The position numbers were made by a program, and so were the translations under genes. A DNA stretch of 17,131 nt from positions 1 through 17,131 of the forward strand of contig JAJIRX010000102.1 of assembly GCA_023853785.1 (NCBI GenBank). The letters are read 5' to 3'. Within the stretch, counting starts at the first letter, position 1. Each line of letters opens with the position of its first letter. This stretch comes from Psilocybe azurescens (lineage: Eukaryota > Basidiomycota > Agaricomycetes > Agaricales > Agrocybaceae). Under the pieces are notes generated by a model, which was not told the DNA's origin, did not search any database, and saw nothing but the letters and a program-made list of their open reading frames with translations. Positions 1-12,564 of the stretch are shown here, piece by piece.

Positions 1-2187
1 CTATGTGTGTTTGTGGTGTTCGTCTATTTGTCGTTCAATCCAATTTGTGAAATGGTCGTCTTTCTGAAAATTGTACTCCAGTAATGATTTCTCCAAAACT
101 GCGGACATACGTTAATGAATGAATGAAGAAATGATTCGGAATTTTGTACCTTGCAACGTATGTCTCATACAACGGTAAAAATCCATACGGATCATAAATG
201 GGGTGCCGTCCTCACTGATAGATACATGTCCTTTCCTCTGTTCTTCATCGATGACACCTTCATTGGGGCGTGCTGCGTAGTATATCTTGCAACTAAGAAG
301 ATGTAGTGTTTTCAAATTAAGGATTAGAATGCGGACTTCAGAGGTCATATACATTGTAAGAACGACATACCGATTAGGGAGTGTGGGTAGACTTTGGAGC
401 TCATCTCTGAGCTCTTTGTTATACTGCGTATAGCCTTGATATTGGTTTCCAGAAATAGATAACCAGAGGGTATCTGTATTTACACCAAGGCGACGACAGA
501 GGCCAATTAACATTTCCTAGTCTAATGAGCCAACACGCTTTTGAAAAAGGACGTCAGTAAAGTGCAAAAATATGTAAAAAATGATTCGAAAAGAAGACTT
601 ACTCTCGTTGTGCATTGCATACGCGTAATATCTAAATTATTGACGATGGCTTCTATGATACCCCGGGATGCAATGTAATTGCGATGGTCAATGCAACGCT
701 ACAGTATAATGAGCATTTATCATCAACGATAAGATATTTAGAGTGAATTTACCGACGCGACATGTATCCAGAAACTAATCATGTCAGTACGCCCTTGACA
801 ATCGTCAGGCTCGACGATGATGGATTGTGAGACCTACAAAGATAGACCGTGCGTGAGGTGTTTGATATCGTTCAGTAATTCCCCGGTAAGCACTATGTGT
901 GCGCATATGGCGAATCAGGGTTGTTCCATGCTCCTTTCCTTCTCATAATATGGCGGACCTCGTTGAGGCTCGTTGAGGGTCCTGTACCAGTTTCCATATT
1001 GTCACTGCGTCGGTGTGCCGGAGTTGCCTAAACTTGGCGGAGAAAATGAGAATAAGCTGTCGCACCAACTTTTCGCGACCTATCGGCATGTTAAAGTGCC
1101 TGAACGTATCTAAAAGGGAGTCAAGACTCGTTTTGAAGGTAAGGTGTCGAAGAGGTGCGGATAATTTTAGTACGTGCATGAATTGGAAGGCTTGGTAGTG
1201 GTTTATCTCTTCTCTTCATCTCAGTTGTATAGCCACCTCGAGTCTAGAGCAGATTCTGTCCTTAGGTTTACAATTTCTGGCGAAACGACTGAGCTCTTTT
1301 AGAACGACTCTATCCTCCTCCAGCCAGTATTGGTCGAACCACAACAGCATCGTCTTGAAGACTCGGATACGTATCAAAGTGAGATTGTTCTCCAAGACAC
1401 GTCGTTGTGGCCTTGAAAGATCACGAGGGCACTTACTGTTGTATCTCTTTATCAAGGCCGCCAGAAAGGAGGACGGTGAAGCAAATTCAGAAAAAGCGCA
1501 TGGTGATATCAGATAATTCATGGTCCTGAATGCCTTGTTTTGACGTCAATAAACACACGAGAGAGTAAAAGGATGCAATCTGTATTTGACCATTTTCTAC
1601 GGTATATTGAACTTCATTGCCTTCCGGCAAGGGCATGATGATATCGTCTGTATGTGGTCGGCAGGGATCGACAGGGAAAAAGAACGCTGAATTTCTGAAA
1701 GAATGTGGGCCCGGGCCGGCAGGTCTGGTAAGATGATCCTTGTCAACGGGCAGAAGAATAGTGGACTGTAGATGGGCTCGTGCTTGACCTTCAGAGGAAT
1801 GATATGGCCCGGATTCACTGTCTGCATGACCCTTAGATGGAATGTGGGAGTTCGTCTTTGGGCGAGAGCAGATAAGTATTGACAGGCCAGGCTTGCGTTT
1901 TCAATGACAAGAAGCTTGTTACTTTTTTTGGAGCTTTTGATGATGCTCTCGAAGGTGATTTCGAATATATTTAACGCTTTGGTGAGGCGCTTTGTTCTAG
2001 ACATCGACGACTCGCCGCTCAAGAGATGGGCGCTTATCTTGCGAATGAGAAGGAAATACTTTCGAGCGGTCGTGCAGAGACTGGGGTCGTCTATTTGTTT
2101 CTGCAGTAAATCAAGTGGATGAAAGAGAGAGAGAAGGCTTTATTTAAGCCAGGATGTCGAATTTTCTGGAGGGGGCGAAGGATCCAT
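1..2187 (-). CDS. RasGEF-domain protein (Ras guanine nucleotide exchange factor-like), N-terminus unresolved
   Basis: Proteins of this family swap GDP for GTP on Ras-type GTPases. Inferred coding exons are 2100-1748, 1694-1272, 1190-988, 833-753, 698-603, 516-371, 292-150 and 101-1, with TAG at 3..1. The RasGEF_N module is visible in 1694-1272: a segment reading VENGQIQIASFYSLVCLLTS, then AFRTMNYLISPCAF and SFLAALIKRYN, ending with helices of the type RVFKTMLLWFDQYW. The catalytic part has REKLVRQLILI, then the exon ending GRTDMISFWIHVAS, then RCIDHRNY and NQYQGYTQYNKEL, and closes with YNFQKDDHFTNWI. Most introns are 48-86 nt and phase-consistent. Two places do not fit: a +1 shift near 1538-1541 (a run of four T on the plus strand) and the join between 988 and 833. 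There a phase-consistent 154-nt intron would skip a TTLIRH motif expected in the domain. The start is not found. An ATG at 2187 lies downstream of a TATA-like site but reaches a stop after 15 codons. The family call is fairly firm; whether the gene is intact is not. Confidence 0.62.
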
Positions 2188-2359
2188 ATGTGAAGCGTGG
2201 GGTTTTTGACAGTCAAAGTGCGATTCAAGAAGGGAGTAGCTTCGGGTAGCATAACGCAAGTCAGAGCTGAGATTTGTATGTTTAAATCGCTTGCAAGTAT
2301 AGTTTACATGATTAATAAAACCAGAGAGGGATTTGAACGACATGTCCAAGCCATGGCCG

Positions 2360-2366
2360 ATTTATA
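2360..2366 (-). promoter_or_regulatory. TATA-like box for the RasGEF gene
   Basis: The minus strand reads TATAAAT here, about 170 nt upstream of the candidate ATG at 2187. It lies in the 530-bp interval shared with the divergent RSP5 gene (ATG at 2719). The assignment is by position and motif only. Confidence 0.3.
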
Positions 2367-2718
2367 GGGACGGGGTTTCGGACGCATTGATTAAACAGTG
2401 ACAATTGTCGATGAAAGGGACCCTGTTTCTGACCAATGCTACTCAATACAGACAATGGAGCTGGGCCAGAGGGGTAATTCATTGGGCACTGTGCAAGTGG
2501 AAGGAGAGATGGAGATGTGACTGTGTCACTGTCACTAGCAGTCACTGAGAATAATAAGCTGTGCAAAGAAGCACGTGGATCACGGAGACTTCCCTTAGCG
2601 CAGTGGTTACAGTTGACTGTAGTCCTTCAAACTGTCTTGCCTCTAGTCCCAACTCCATCCTTTTCCAGTGTCCGCACTGTTGAAATCCCCAGCGCTCCAT
2701 CCTTCCTCATCAGCCGTC

Positions 2719-5638
<2,920 letters not shown>

Positions 5639-6481
5639 TCTGTGTTCTTCTATGTCTGGACTTCTCATATGTTTGTTGCCACGAGCCTGAGTCGTGATAT
5701 TTCTAATTTCTCCTTTCCCGTATCTACATGACGATACTATCTTTCACCCCCTTTTCCTTTTGGTTGCGTTCATTAATGGAGCAGCCATTCATGCCATCGG
5801 CTTGCCAGTGTTTTCATCACTTTCTATTGTTTTGGTTTTTACTTCTATTTTTGACATGGATGTGGATGTACATATTGTGTTGCTATTTGATCATTTCTCT
5901 TTTTATATGTGTTCTGCACTTGCTTTAGTATAATATCGCCCTGCCAGAGCGCTCTCCGGCCATGTGTTGCTATAACTTGATTGATGGATGCATACATTCT
6001 CATACCATGCCACTTGTGAGAGCGATGACCTTGGGCGATCTGTGCGACGAGGTCGGCTGATGATGTGTGTCCTTTATGGCTGTTGGGAGGTTCAAGAGTT
6101 CATGAATGGGCCCTCCAGGCGCTGGCTGACTCTGATGCTTATCTGCAACAAAGTACTCGGGCACATTGTATTGTATTGGGATGTCGGGTCGTGGTTTGGC
6201 GGAAAGCGTTCCCAAAGTCGAATCATATCCTCGTCGCTTGCTGTACAGATTTGAATTCAGCTCAGTATTGCACTCATTCAAAAATAACATTTCAAAAAAT
6301 CTAAGGTCTCCAAAATCGAAGGAATAAACTATTACGACCACGGAGCAGTACTATATAATGATGCCCGGCTCAAAAGTCCACAAAAAATCATTAAAAATGC
6401 CCAGACGTCAAGCTTGCGAAGAGAAAGGGGAATATTGCTTGTCGTCCGTCGCGGGCAGCCCGTCTATAGATCGTTAATGCT
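5639..6481. other. Intergenic stretch between the convergent RSP5 and secreted protein A genes
   Basis: About 840 bp between two convergent stop codons, expected to hold both 3' UTRs. It is T-rich after 5690 and contains short open frames with no recognisable domain. I see no gene, RNA or repeat here. Confidence 0.5.
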
Positions 6482-7192
6482 TTAGATCGCAGACTTGGCA
6501 GCGCTGAAGGCAGCGCCGACGGAGGCAGGAGAGGTCGAGGGGTTCCAGTTGGAGCCGGATGGGACAACATATTGGCTTCCGAGGGAGCTGCCGGAGAAAC
6601 CGAAGTCGTCGGTGGACAGCGAGTCGTCAGAGGAGACGATGTCGCCGAAGTGGCTGGAGATACCCCTGTCGTAACCGACTTGGTGGCCTGAGGTGCGGCG
6701 GAGGTCGCTGCTGAAGGAGCCGAGGCTGGCGTGGAACTGTTCAAAGACAACAGTCTGGGTCTCAACCTCGCAGATCTGCTCGGTTATGATTCTGAAGAGT
6801 CCAATCGGTTAGTCAGGATGCTCTTTGATCTTATCTCAACGAAGTGCTTACCTCTTGGCCATCTCCTGGAGGACGAGGAGGCGTTGCTGGATGATCACAA
6901 CGGACTCGCTGTGGCAGACGAGCTCTGAGTCTTGCTCAACGACAGTCTCGCTGGAGAAGTGGCCGACGAAGTTGTCTGAGCCATAGAAGTTATCGAAACC
7001 GTTGAAGGAAGAAATTCCTCCGTAGTTGTCGAAGGAGTGGGAACCACGAGCGTCTATTGAATCCAGTTAATCATAAAGGTCACATTGAAGTTGTGAATTA
7101 CACATACCAAGGCGGTTGGTGGGCAAGGGCTTAGCAGCAACTCCTGCAATGAGGGCGGAGGCGAGGACAACTTTTGCGATCTTGGCGAACAT
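6482..7192 (-). CDS. Small secreted protein A (paralog of 9118-9853), function unknown
   Basis: Exons are 7192-7108, 7053-6852 and 6791-6482, giving 198 aa with an intact frame. Residues 1 to about 20 are a signal peptide (MFAKIAKVVLASALIAGVAA), followed by KPLPTNR. The mature protein starts Gly/Ser/Asn/Phe-rich, with FDNFYGSDNF. A conserved core follows: VCHSES (Cys75), then IIQQRLLVLQEMAKR, then IITEQICEVETQT (Cys103). The core looks helical, and the two cysteines could pair. The C-terminal 80 residues are Ser/Gly/Asp-rich with SHFGD and VPSGSNWN. The second intron splits the Arg codon of MAKR, exactly as in paralog B. I recall similar proteins in many agaric genomes as uncharacterised secreted proteins, but I know no assigned function. 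The start is set by the signal peptide and a long pyrimidine-rich leader. Likely regulation: a TATA box at 7413-7419 and paired MADS-type sites further upstream. Confidence 0.87.
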
Positions 7193-7224
7193 TTTTAAAT
7201 GAATGAAGGTGGTGGACTAAAAAA

Positions 7225-7276
7225 CTGTAATAGAATTAGAATCTTGGAAGGTTCCTTAGTTTAGAAAATGACAAAC
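7225..7276 (-). other. Probable 5'UTR intron of secreted protein A gene
   Basis: The minus strand shows CAG|GTTTGT at 7277/7276 and a CTAAT-type branch region before TTACAG ending at 7225. The length is 52 nt, and it ends 32 nt before the ATG. Paralog B has the same CAG|GTTTGT donor at a comparable place, which supports the inference. Confidence 0.45.
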
Positions 7277-7412
7277 CTGCTTTTAAAAAAGAGATGGAAG
7301 TAAAAGTTTGAAGTTGAAGACGAAAGAATGAACTAGGCTCCCGGCCAAAAGAACGAAAGAAGAAAGAGTGAAGAGTGAATGAGATGCAGAACATTCGCCT
7401 TTCTGCTCACCC

Positions 7413-7419
7413 TTTTATA
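7413..7419 (-). promoter_or_regulatory. TATA box of secreted protein A gene
   Basis: The minus strand reads CAGTATAAAAGGG across this site, about 220 nt upstream of the ATG. The leader between them is CT-rich on the coding strand, as in many strongly expressed fungal genes. Paralog B has nearly the same context, CAGTATAAAGGG. Confidence 0.6.
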
Positions 7420-7571
7420 CTGTAGGACGGGACGTTACAGCGCCGAGTTGCTATTCACGCTACAGAGTGTCATATTGAAACAGGTCGAATTTCCCGATGG
7501 ATTACAGGTCATTGAATGACACTGCCTATGATCCAGCGGTTGAAGATAAATTTGTTGTTGAAGATGATCCA

Positions 7572-7607
7572 TCTATTTTTAGTTTTAGGTCGTCGACTAA
7601 AAATAGA
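7572..7607. promoter_or_regulatory. Inverted pair of MEF2/Rlm1-type MADS-box sites upstream of gene A
   Basis: CTATTTTTAG at 7573-7582 and CTAAAAATAG at 7597-7606 both match the MEF2/Rlm1 consensus CTA(A/T)4TAG. With one flanking base they form 11-bp perfect inverted arms around a 14-nt spacer. Start-to-start spacing is 24 bp. They lie about 155-190 bp upstream of the TATA box of gene A. The sequence match is direct; binding by an Rlm1-like factor is inferred. Confidence 0.5.
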
Positions 7608-9117
7608 AAGCGCGAATGCGTAGGCTCTCCATGCAGCATGTTGAGATAGGACATTGATCAAGTCGAATTCTCAGTTACAGAATCCAAAAGATTGATATTA
7701 GCCCACTGTAGATAACTCAGTGCACAGTTCTGGCCAATTATTCATACTGGTGCAGATCCATTGACCAGACGAAAATAGGTCCCTGGCGCTGTTTGTATCA
7801 GATGTTGGACTAGCCGGGACACAGTGTATAGGTGGTCCGAGGGTCACCATGAGCGGCAGTGTCACGGCTTGGGCTGCCTCTCAGCAGTTGTCATGTCTGT
7901 TTGAATGTGCCAGCGCTGTCAGCCATAAATTGCCTCGAAGTAGACAGGAGGCATAGGGCGCATGATGTGACGAATGGCTGTCATAGCCCTAACTCGGATA
8001 GGGGGGTGTACCGAGACGTAGGTGGGATGATGAGCGCTCAAGGTAAAGTCGCTATGCTGACTTGATTAAATCGGGTTTGTGCCAACAGACTCCCATTAGA
8101 AGTAAGCGCAGTGCACTGAGAGAAATTCATTGGAATACTTACACCCTAAGGAGAAATGATCGAGTATCCTGTCCTGAGAGTCATAACGGTACAAACAGCA
8201 AAGATTTTCGTCAAAGTTTTAGGCGAATCACTGAACACTGCCAATCCCCCCTTGCTGTGCGCCTGCCGAGATCATTCCAGAAATTTATTATAGATTTTCC
8301 CACACACAAGTAAAGTAGCAGTCTACTCTGGCCCGACAGCTTTCCTCTGTAATCCACGCCATTTGTTTCCATGCGTTGCAAAATTGCTGGAAAGCTTTTA
8401 TCCATTTCGTGTATACTCTGAATGAGATATTGGTCCTGAATCCTCTGTGGTCGCCTTACTAGACAGATCAGGGGACGAAAGGTGTTCATATGCGCATCAT
8501 TCATTATTATGCATCATACACCATGGATGGCACCAACTACAAGTTGATCTTCGAGTTAAGAAACTCTATTTTCAAACTAGTTCTGATGCCACTTTAATGT
8601 CAAACGATGAAACAAATGAAGGATGTAGAAGACGGTAGTATATTTATCAGCCTATCGCGCGAATTTCGACCCCGAACTTGGCCAATGCCAATCATTAACA
8701 GCCCGCGATTTATATATTAAACATCTTACTGCCCTGTCTTGAATAGAAGTCCAATGGCTTCGGGTGATCATCGCGCCCCTAGGTAGTGGATTCTGAGTTC
8801 CTCGCCTCCTACCCTCTATGCCTTTCACAACCTTCAAGCTTTCAACGGAGTTCTGAGTTGTTTGTGTGGACGTTATCCATCAACTCCAAAAGTGAAATAA
8901 TCGCCAAATGTATTGATCACCAGAAAAATGATTAAAACTCCTACTACTACCAGTATCTTCAGGAAGGTCCACCCAAGAATCTAAATAAAATGGCGCCAAA
9001 GCAAGTACAAGTAAAAAAGAGTCCGGTATATCTGACTGAACGGTCCGTCAAGGGCGAGAAAGGGATGATCTGTACATTACTCATCCCATCCTGCCCAATA
9101 CATTATCTCGCATCTAC
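7608..9117. other. Intergenic stretch between the two secreted-protein genes
   Basis: About 1.5 kb with no recognisable gene. Open frames of up to 97 codons occur on both strands but show no domain, signal peptide or consistent splice pattern. It should contain the distal promoter of gene A and the 3' UTR of gene B. No long repeat was seen. Confidence 0.45.
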
Positions 9118-9853
9118 TTAAGAGGAGAAATTGGTACTGGCGAGCTTGGCAGCGTTGAAGGCATTCCCGACGGAAGAAGGAGAGGACTGGTCGTTCCAGT
9201 TAGAGCCGCTTGGGACGATGGTGCTGCTACCGCAGTCGGAGCCACTGAATCCGAGGTCAGAGTTGCTGAGAGAGCCGTCTGAGTTCTGGATATCTCCGAA
9301 GTGGTTGGAGATGTTGCTGTCGTAGCCAACATGGCGGCCAGAGCTGCGGGAGAGATCACCGCTGAAGTCGCTGAGGCTGGAGGAGAACTGCTCGAAGACG
9401 ATGGTTTGGGTTTCGACCTCGCAGATCTGTTCAGTGATAATCCTGGAGTGACGTAAAAGGAACATCAGTTACTATCCTGGAAATCTGAGAAAGGAGAGGA
9501 TGGACTGACCTCTTAGCCATCTCCTGGAGAACCAAAAGACGTTGTTGGATAATCTCGATGGATTCACTGTGGCAGACGACCTCTTCCTGCTGTTCAATGA
9601 CTGTCTGGCTGGAAATGTGGCCAGAGAAGTTATCCGATCCGTAGAAGTTATCGAAGCCGTCCAAGGATGAGAATCCTCCCCAGTTGTTAAACGACATGGA
9701 ACGAGCAACTAGAAGGGATAACGAGATAAGTCGATAGCTTTAAGTATTCGTAAGTATCTACTTACCTAGCTTGCTGGACTTTGGCAAGGGAGTGGCCATG
9801 ACACTGACGGCGACGGCAGAAGCGACGGCAATTTTGAAAAGTTTGGCGAACAT
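9118..9853 (-). CDS. Small secreted protein B (paralog of 6482-7192), function unknown
   Basis: Exons are 9853-9766, 9708-9510 and 9442-9118, giving 203 aa with an intact frame. The signal peptide is MFAKLFKIAVASAVAVSVMA, followed by TPLPKSSK. The mature protein begins with an aromatic/Gly/Ser segment (FNNWGGFSSLDGFDNFYGSD). It then has the same core as paralog A: VCHSES, IIQQRLLVLQEMAKR, IITEQICEVETQT. The Ser/Asp/Gly-rich tail has HFGD and VPSGSNWND. By eye, well over half of the residues match A, and the core is nearly identical. Both introns sit at the same codons as in A. An extra Cys (GSDCGSS) is absent from A. The two genes lie in the same orientation about 1.9 kb apart, so a tandem duplication followed by divergence is likely. 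A structural or cell-surface role is possible but unproven. Confidence 0.87.
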
Positions 9854-9890
9854 TTTAAAAAAGAAATTGATGTCAAATCAGGGGAAAAGG

Positions 9891-9947
9891 CTAGGTGAGA
9901 TAGGTCAGGAATGGATAACTGTGGAGTCAAGAGATCTGCACAAACCT
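9891..9947 (-). other. Probable 5'UTR intron of secreted protein B gene
   Basis: The minus strand has CAG|GTTTGT at 9948/9947, a CTGAC branch-like motif and acceptor CACCTAG ending at 9891. The length is 57 nt, and it ends 37 nt before the ATG. It corresponds to the inferred leader intron of paralog A. Confidence 0.45.
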
Positions 9948-10097
9948 GGAAGTTTAGAAAGAGTGTAAGGGAAGAATAAAGATTGATCTGGTTCGAAAGG
10001 CGAAAAGAAACAGGCGACCTGGCCAGGTGTCTGAAGACAAAAAGTAAAGAAGAGAGAAGAAAGAACGAATGAAGAATAGAGGGTATCCCTGACGGCC

Positions 10098-10104
10098 CTT
10101 TATA
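10098..10104 (-). promoter_or_regulatory. TATA box of secreted protein B gene
   Basis: The minus strand reads CAGTATAAAGGG here, about 245 nt upstream of the ATG at 9853. The context matches the TATA region of paralog A, and the leader is again pyrimidine-rich on the coding strand. Confidence 0.6.
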
Positions 10105-10301
10105 CTGGGGAAGGATTTTAGTATACCGTTCCTTTGGGATCTCATGTGAGAATAAATGTAAAAATGTAAAAAGAAAAAGGATACAGAAGTGCCTCTGGGG
10201 ACTCCGGAGATCAAATTTGAGCGAAAGAGAATGCTTTTGGGATAGCCTACGTTGCCCGGTTCACGAAAAATTGATTTGAGAAGTGAGGCGAAGTGAACAA
10301 T

Positions 10302-10334
10302 CTAAAATTAGATATCAGTGGTAGATAAAAATAG
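10302..10334. promoter_or_regulatory. Paired MEF2/Rlm1-type site upstream of gene B
   Basis: CTAAAATTAG at 10302-10311 fits CTA(A/T)4TAG exactly. ATAAAAATAG at 10325-10334 differs from the consensus only at its first base. Start-to-start spacing is 23 bp, against 24 bp for the pair upstream of gene A. The pair is about 200-230 bp upstream of the TATA box of gene B. Confidence 0.42.
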
Positions 10335-10502
10335 ATTTATCACAGCCTACCGACCTCGAGAAAAGATGGTCCGGCATTACATATGCATATCAACCAACCT
10401 GGATATGGGTCTTCGGGCATCTGCGAAGTTCCAGCAGCAAGGCTCAATAAAATCAAAAAAGGAACAGCTTGAGAGAAAGTAGACACGTCGAGGTGCTTTG
10501 AG

Positions 10503-10579
10503 GCCCGAGTGGCTCAGTGCAAGGCGTTTACGAGTCCAGAATATGTGGACCTGGGTTAGACAGAAACCGCCTCGGGGCC
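10503..10579 (+). other. tRNA-like sequence (possible tRNA pseudogene or SINE head)
   Basis: GCCCGAG near 10503 is nearly complementary to CTCGGGGC near 10571, like an acceptor stem with one bulge. TGGCTCAGTGC at 10510-10520 resembles the tRNA A box. GTCCA/TGGAC around a 7-nt loop (10534-10550) could be an anticodon-like arm. A GGTT/AACC hairpin near 10554-10568 takes the T-arm place, but its loop is not TTCRANY. The anticodon-like loop lacks U33, and there are extra bases after the D-arm. So this is not a normal tRNA; a decayed or tRNA-derived element is the most that can be said. Confidence 0.25.
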
Positions 10580-11465
10580 TTCAGCCTGTTGTCAGGCCTT
10601 GTCAGGAAAGTGGTTTGAGAATTTGATGGCACAATGATGAGTGCGTCGCATCCATCCAGGAGACCAATCAGATATGCTAGCAATATCAACCTGTCAGATT
10701 TTGAGTTTTGTATCATCAGAATTGTGTCTTTTTATGTAAAGAATCGATCGCGCAGTTGTCAGGACATCTGTAAACGCAACGGTCCTTCTTCACGAGTTCT
10801 GGCCATATATCGGTATTGGAAAGACAAAGGAGCCTTCGAAGGCTGCGTACGCGCGCATGTATGCCTAGATATAAGTATGTATATATGGTCGGTGCAAACC
10901 TTCAGGACAAAGGGACTGTATGCTTTCCTAAGCGCTAGTGACGAGTGTCTTACCAATGGTCTGGGAGGGATGGCGTTCCATAGAGACCGCAAGCATTTGG
11001 CATTTAGACAGATGTAATCAGAATATAACGCAATAGCCACCACCGTGCATAGGAGGGCATCAAAATAAAGGCGCGATGATTGGCCGCAGATCTAGCATCT
11101 GCAAGTTATGGGCCAGCAATTGATGAGGCATTTCTATGAGATGATAGAAACATATAATCGATGGTACCAACTTCCATTATTTGCGCGGGGTTGATGATGA
11201 TCTCGGGCAGGGTGAAAATGCGTGCATCCCCAGCTACTGCCAGTTGAAAGGGTAGCCAAAGGTTAGCACCTGGGGTCGTTTCTACGCTTTTACTGTGGAT
11301 GACACCGGCTGTACGGTTTGAATGGCTGCGCAATATGTAGTTGAGATGATAATCATACAGGCGGCATTTTACCAAAATTATGAGTTGAGTATGTTAGCTG
11401 TGAACATGAGCTGCCAGTGGAGGTTGGTGGAGGAATTTGTCCAAGGAGGATGGAACATATTAGCA
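10580..11465. other. Intergenic stretch without a recognised gene
   Basis: Roughly 900 bp between the tRNA-like sequence and the EAF7 promoter. A 127-codon plus-strand frame (10634-11017) and an 89-codon minus-strand frame (11375-11106) are open, but neither shows a convincing domain or splice structure. A faint cytochrome P450-like look to the second was not enough to call. Confidence 0.4.
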
Positions 11466-11472
11466 TATAAAG
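11466..11472 (+). promoter_or_regulatory. TATA box of EAF7
   Basis: TATAAAG lies about 100 nt upstream of the ATG at 11573. The position and match are good; no transcript data are available. Confidence 0.45.
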
Positions 11473-11572
11473 CCGATGCCAAACACGTATGCTATGGACT
11501 CGTGCCAAGTCATGGCTTATTCACGGCCACACTCTTTCAACCTCGCCTTTCAGCTGTTATACCCTCTTCCCA

Positions 11573-12564
11573 ATGACAGTAGCCATGCTAGGGGAGAGAG
11601 CCGACGAGCACGCGTTTCTCAGTTCAGTCGAGGGCGAAATCTCATTCTTCCGGTCGATCATGCGCGCACGACCCGTCGGCATCCACCGCTATTTCCATAT
11701 CCTCGCCATTCGCAACGCGATACTGAAGGACACCGGCCGCTCCGTGCACGTCGAGACGATCTGGGAGAAGCTGCGAGAGTGCTACGACCTCGACGCGTTG
11801 GATGCTATCGTGAGTCTCATTTCGTCTGACGGCCCGTTTCCATTTCGATTTGAAGCAGGAGGATAAACGAGTGTTCTCGCCGTTTTTTGACACAGGATAT
11901 CGAAGCGCAGGGATACCTCTCCGGAAAGTCTAATTCCTCCCCGTGTCGATTCGATCGCCGTCGCCGTCAGAAAACCTCGCCGCGCATCCGTTCTTCCGGG
12001 AAGAGTTCTCGCTACCGTATGAGGAATTCGAGCCCATAATCGCTCAACGGCGCTTACGGTCCACAGCGTCATTGCCTTCATCTCCTGCTACATCACCGGC
12101 GCCTATATTGATACCCGCTGCTGCGCCTAGTCCGCGGGCTGTCGCATCTACCTCTGCCAACAGGCGCGGGACAGGTCGCAAAGAGGGACCAAGACCGCCC
12201 GAAGTAAACTCAACTTAGCGGGGCTCGTGGGTGGGGACAGCGATAGTAGCGCACTGACACTAGAGAGTGGCGACGAAGGGGGCGTCCCAGAAACACCCAG
12301 AGAAAGCGTGGTCACAGGTACAGACGCGGGTACGGAGTACGCTGAGGAAGAGGATGTGGACATGGGTGACCCTTCACCAGGTAATATTCCGCGTTATCAA
12401 TTTTGCATTAAGACCCACTAAATACTTTTATCTTATAATTATCAGCAGCTGAGGCATCGCCGAAACCAACGCGAGGTAGACCACCAAAAGCTGGGCGGAG
12501 AGGACGCGCAGGTGCAGTGCGGGGAGCTACTTCGACGCGTGGGGCCAAGAAGAGGAAACGTTGA
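11573..12564 (+). CDS. EAF7: Chromatin modification-related protein Eaf7 (NuA4 subunit; MRGBP/CT20 family), two apparent frameshifts
   Basis: Eaf7 binds the MRG protein Eaf3 in the nuclear NuA4 histone acetyltransferase complex. Exons are 11573-11809, 11896-12380 and 12446-12564; with two bases restored the protein is about 280 aa. The CT20/Eaf7 domain occupies the N-terminal part: VEGEISFFRSIMRARPVGIH, then RYFHILAIRNAI, then IWEKLRECYDLDALDAI. Next comes SPSENLAAHPFFREEFSLP, another family signature. The tail is acidic, then basic, with an AT-hook-like RGRPPKAGRRGR, and ends AKKRKR. The frame breaks at the C run 11939-11942, between GKSNSSP and VSIRSPSPS, and again at the G run 12185-12187, between RRGTGRK and KTARSKLNLAGL. 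Each is repaired by one base in the homopolymer. Intron phases agree on both sides. The start is the first Met before the conserved block and lies just after a TATA box. Confidence 0.9.

Noticed and set aside
1536..1562. A 25-nt GTGTGT..AAG intron in the RasGEF_N exon
   Set aside because: Phase would fit, but the length is far below that of the other introns and the LLTS motif would be lost.
5694..5933. Hydrophobic 79-codon frame after RSP5
   Set aside because: It lies in a T-rich 3' region; T-rich codons give hydrophobic residues by default, and a second frame is equally open.
6000..6341. Minus-strand 113-codon frame downstream of secreted protein A
   Set aside because: No motif, no promoter, and it overlaps plus-strand frames of similar length; probably untranslated DNA.
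8211..8504. Minus-strand 97-codon frame between the two secreted-protein genes
   Set aside because: No signal peptide, no similarity to the paralogs, and no splice or promoter signals.
10503..10579. Functional tRNA gene
   Set aside because: No U33 in the candidate anticodon loop, no TTCRANY T-loop, extra bases between the D and anticodon arms, and a bulged acceptor stem.
10634..11017. Plus-strand 127-codon open frame
   Set aside because: No recognisable domain, no signal peptide, no promoter or splice support, and an equally long frame on the opposite strand.
11106..11375. Minus-strand 89-codon frame with PGANLWLPFQLA and DARIF, faintly like the region after the P450 K-helix
   Set aside because: No ExxR, no heme-binding Cys motif and no flanking exons in either direction; chance similarity is likely.
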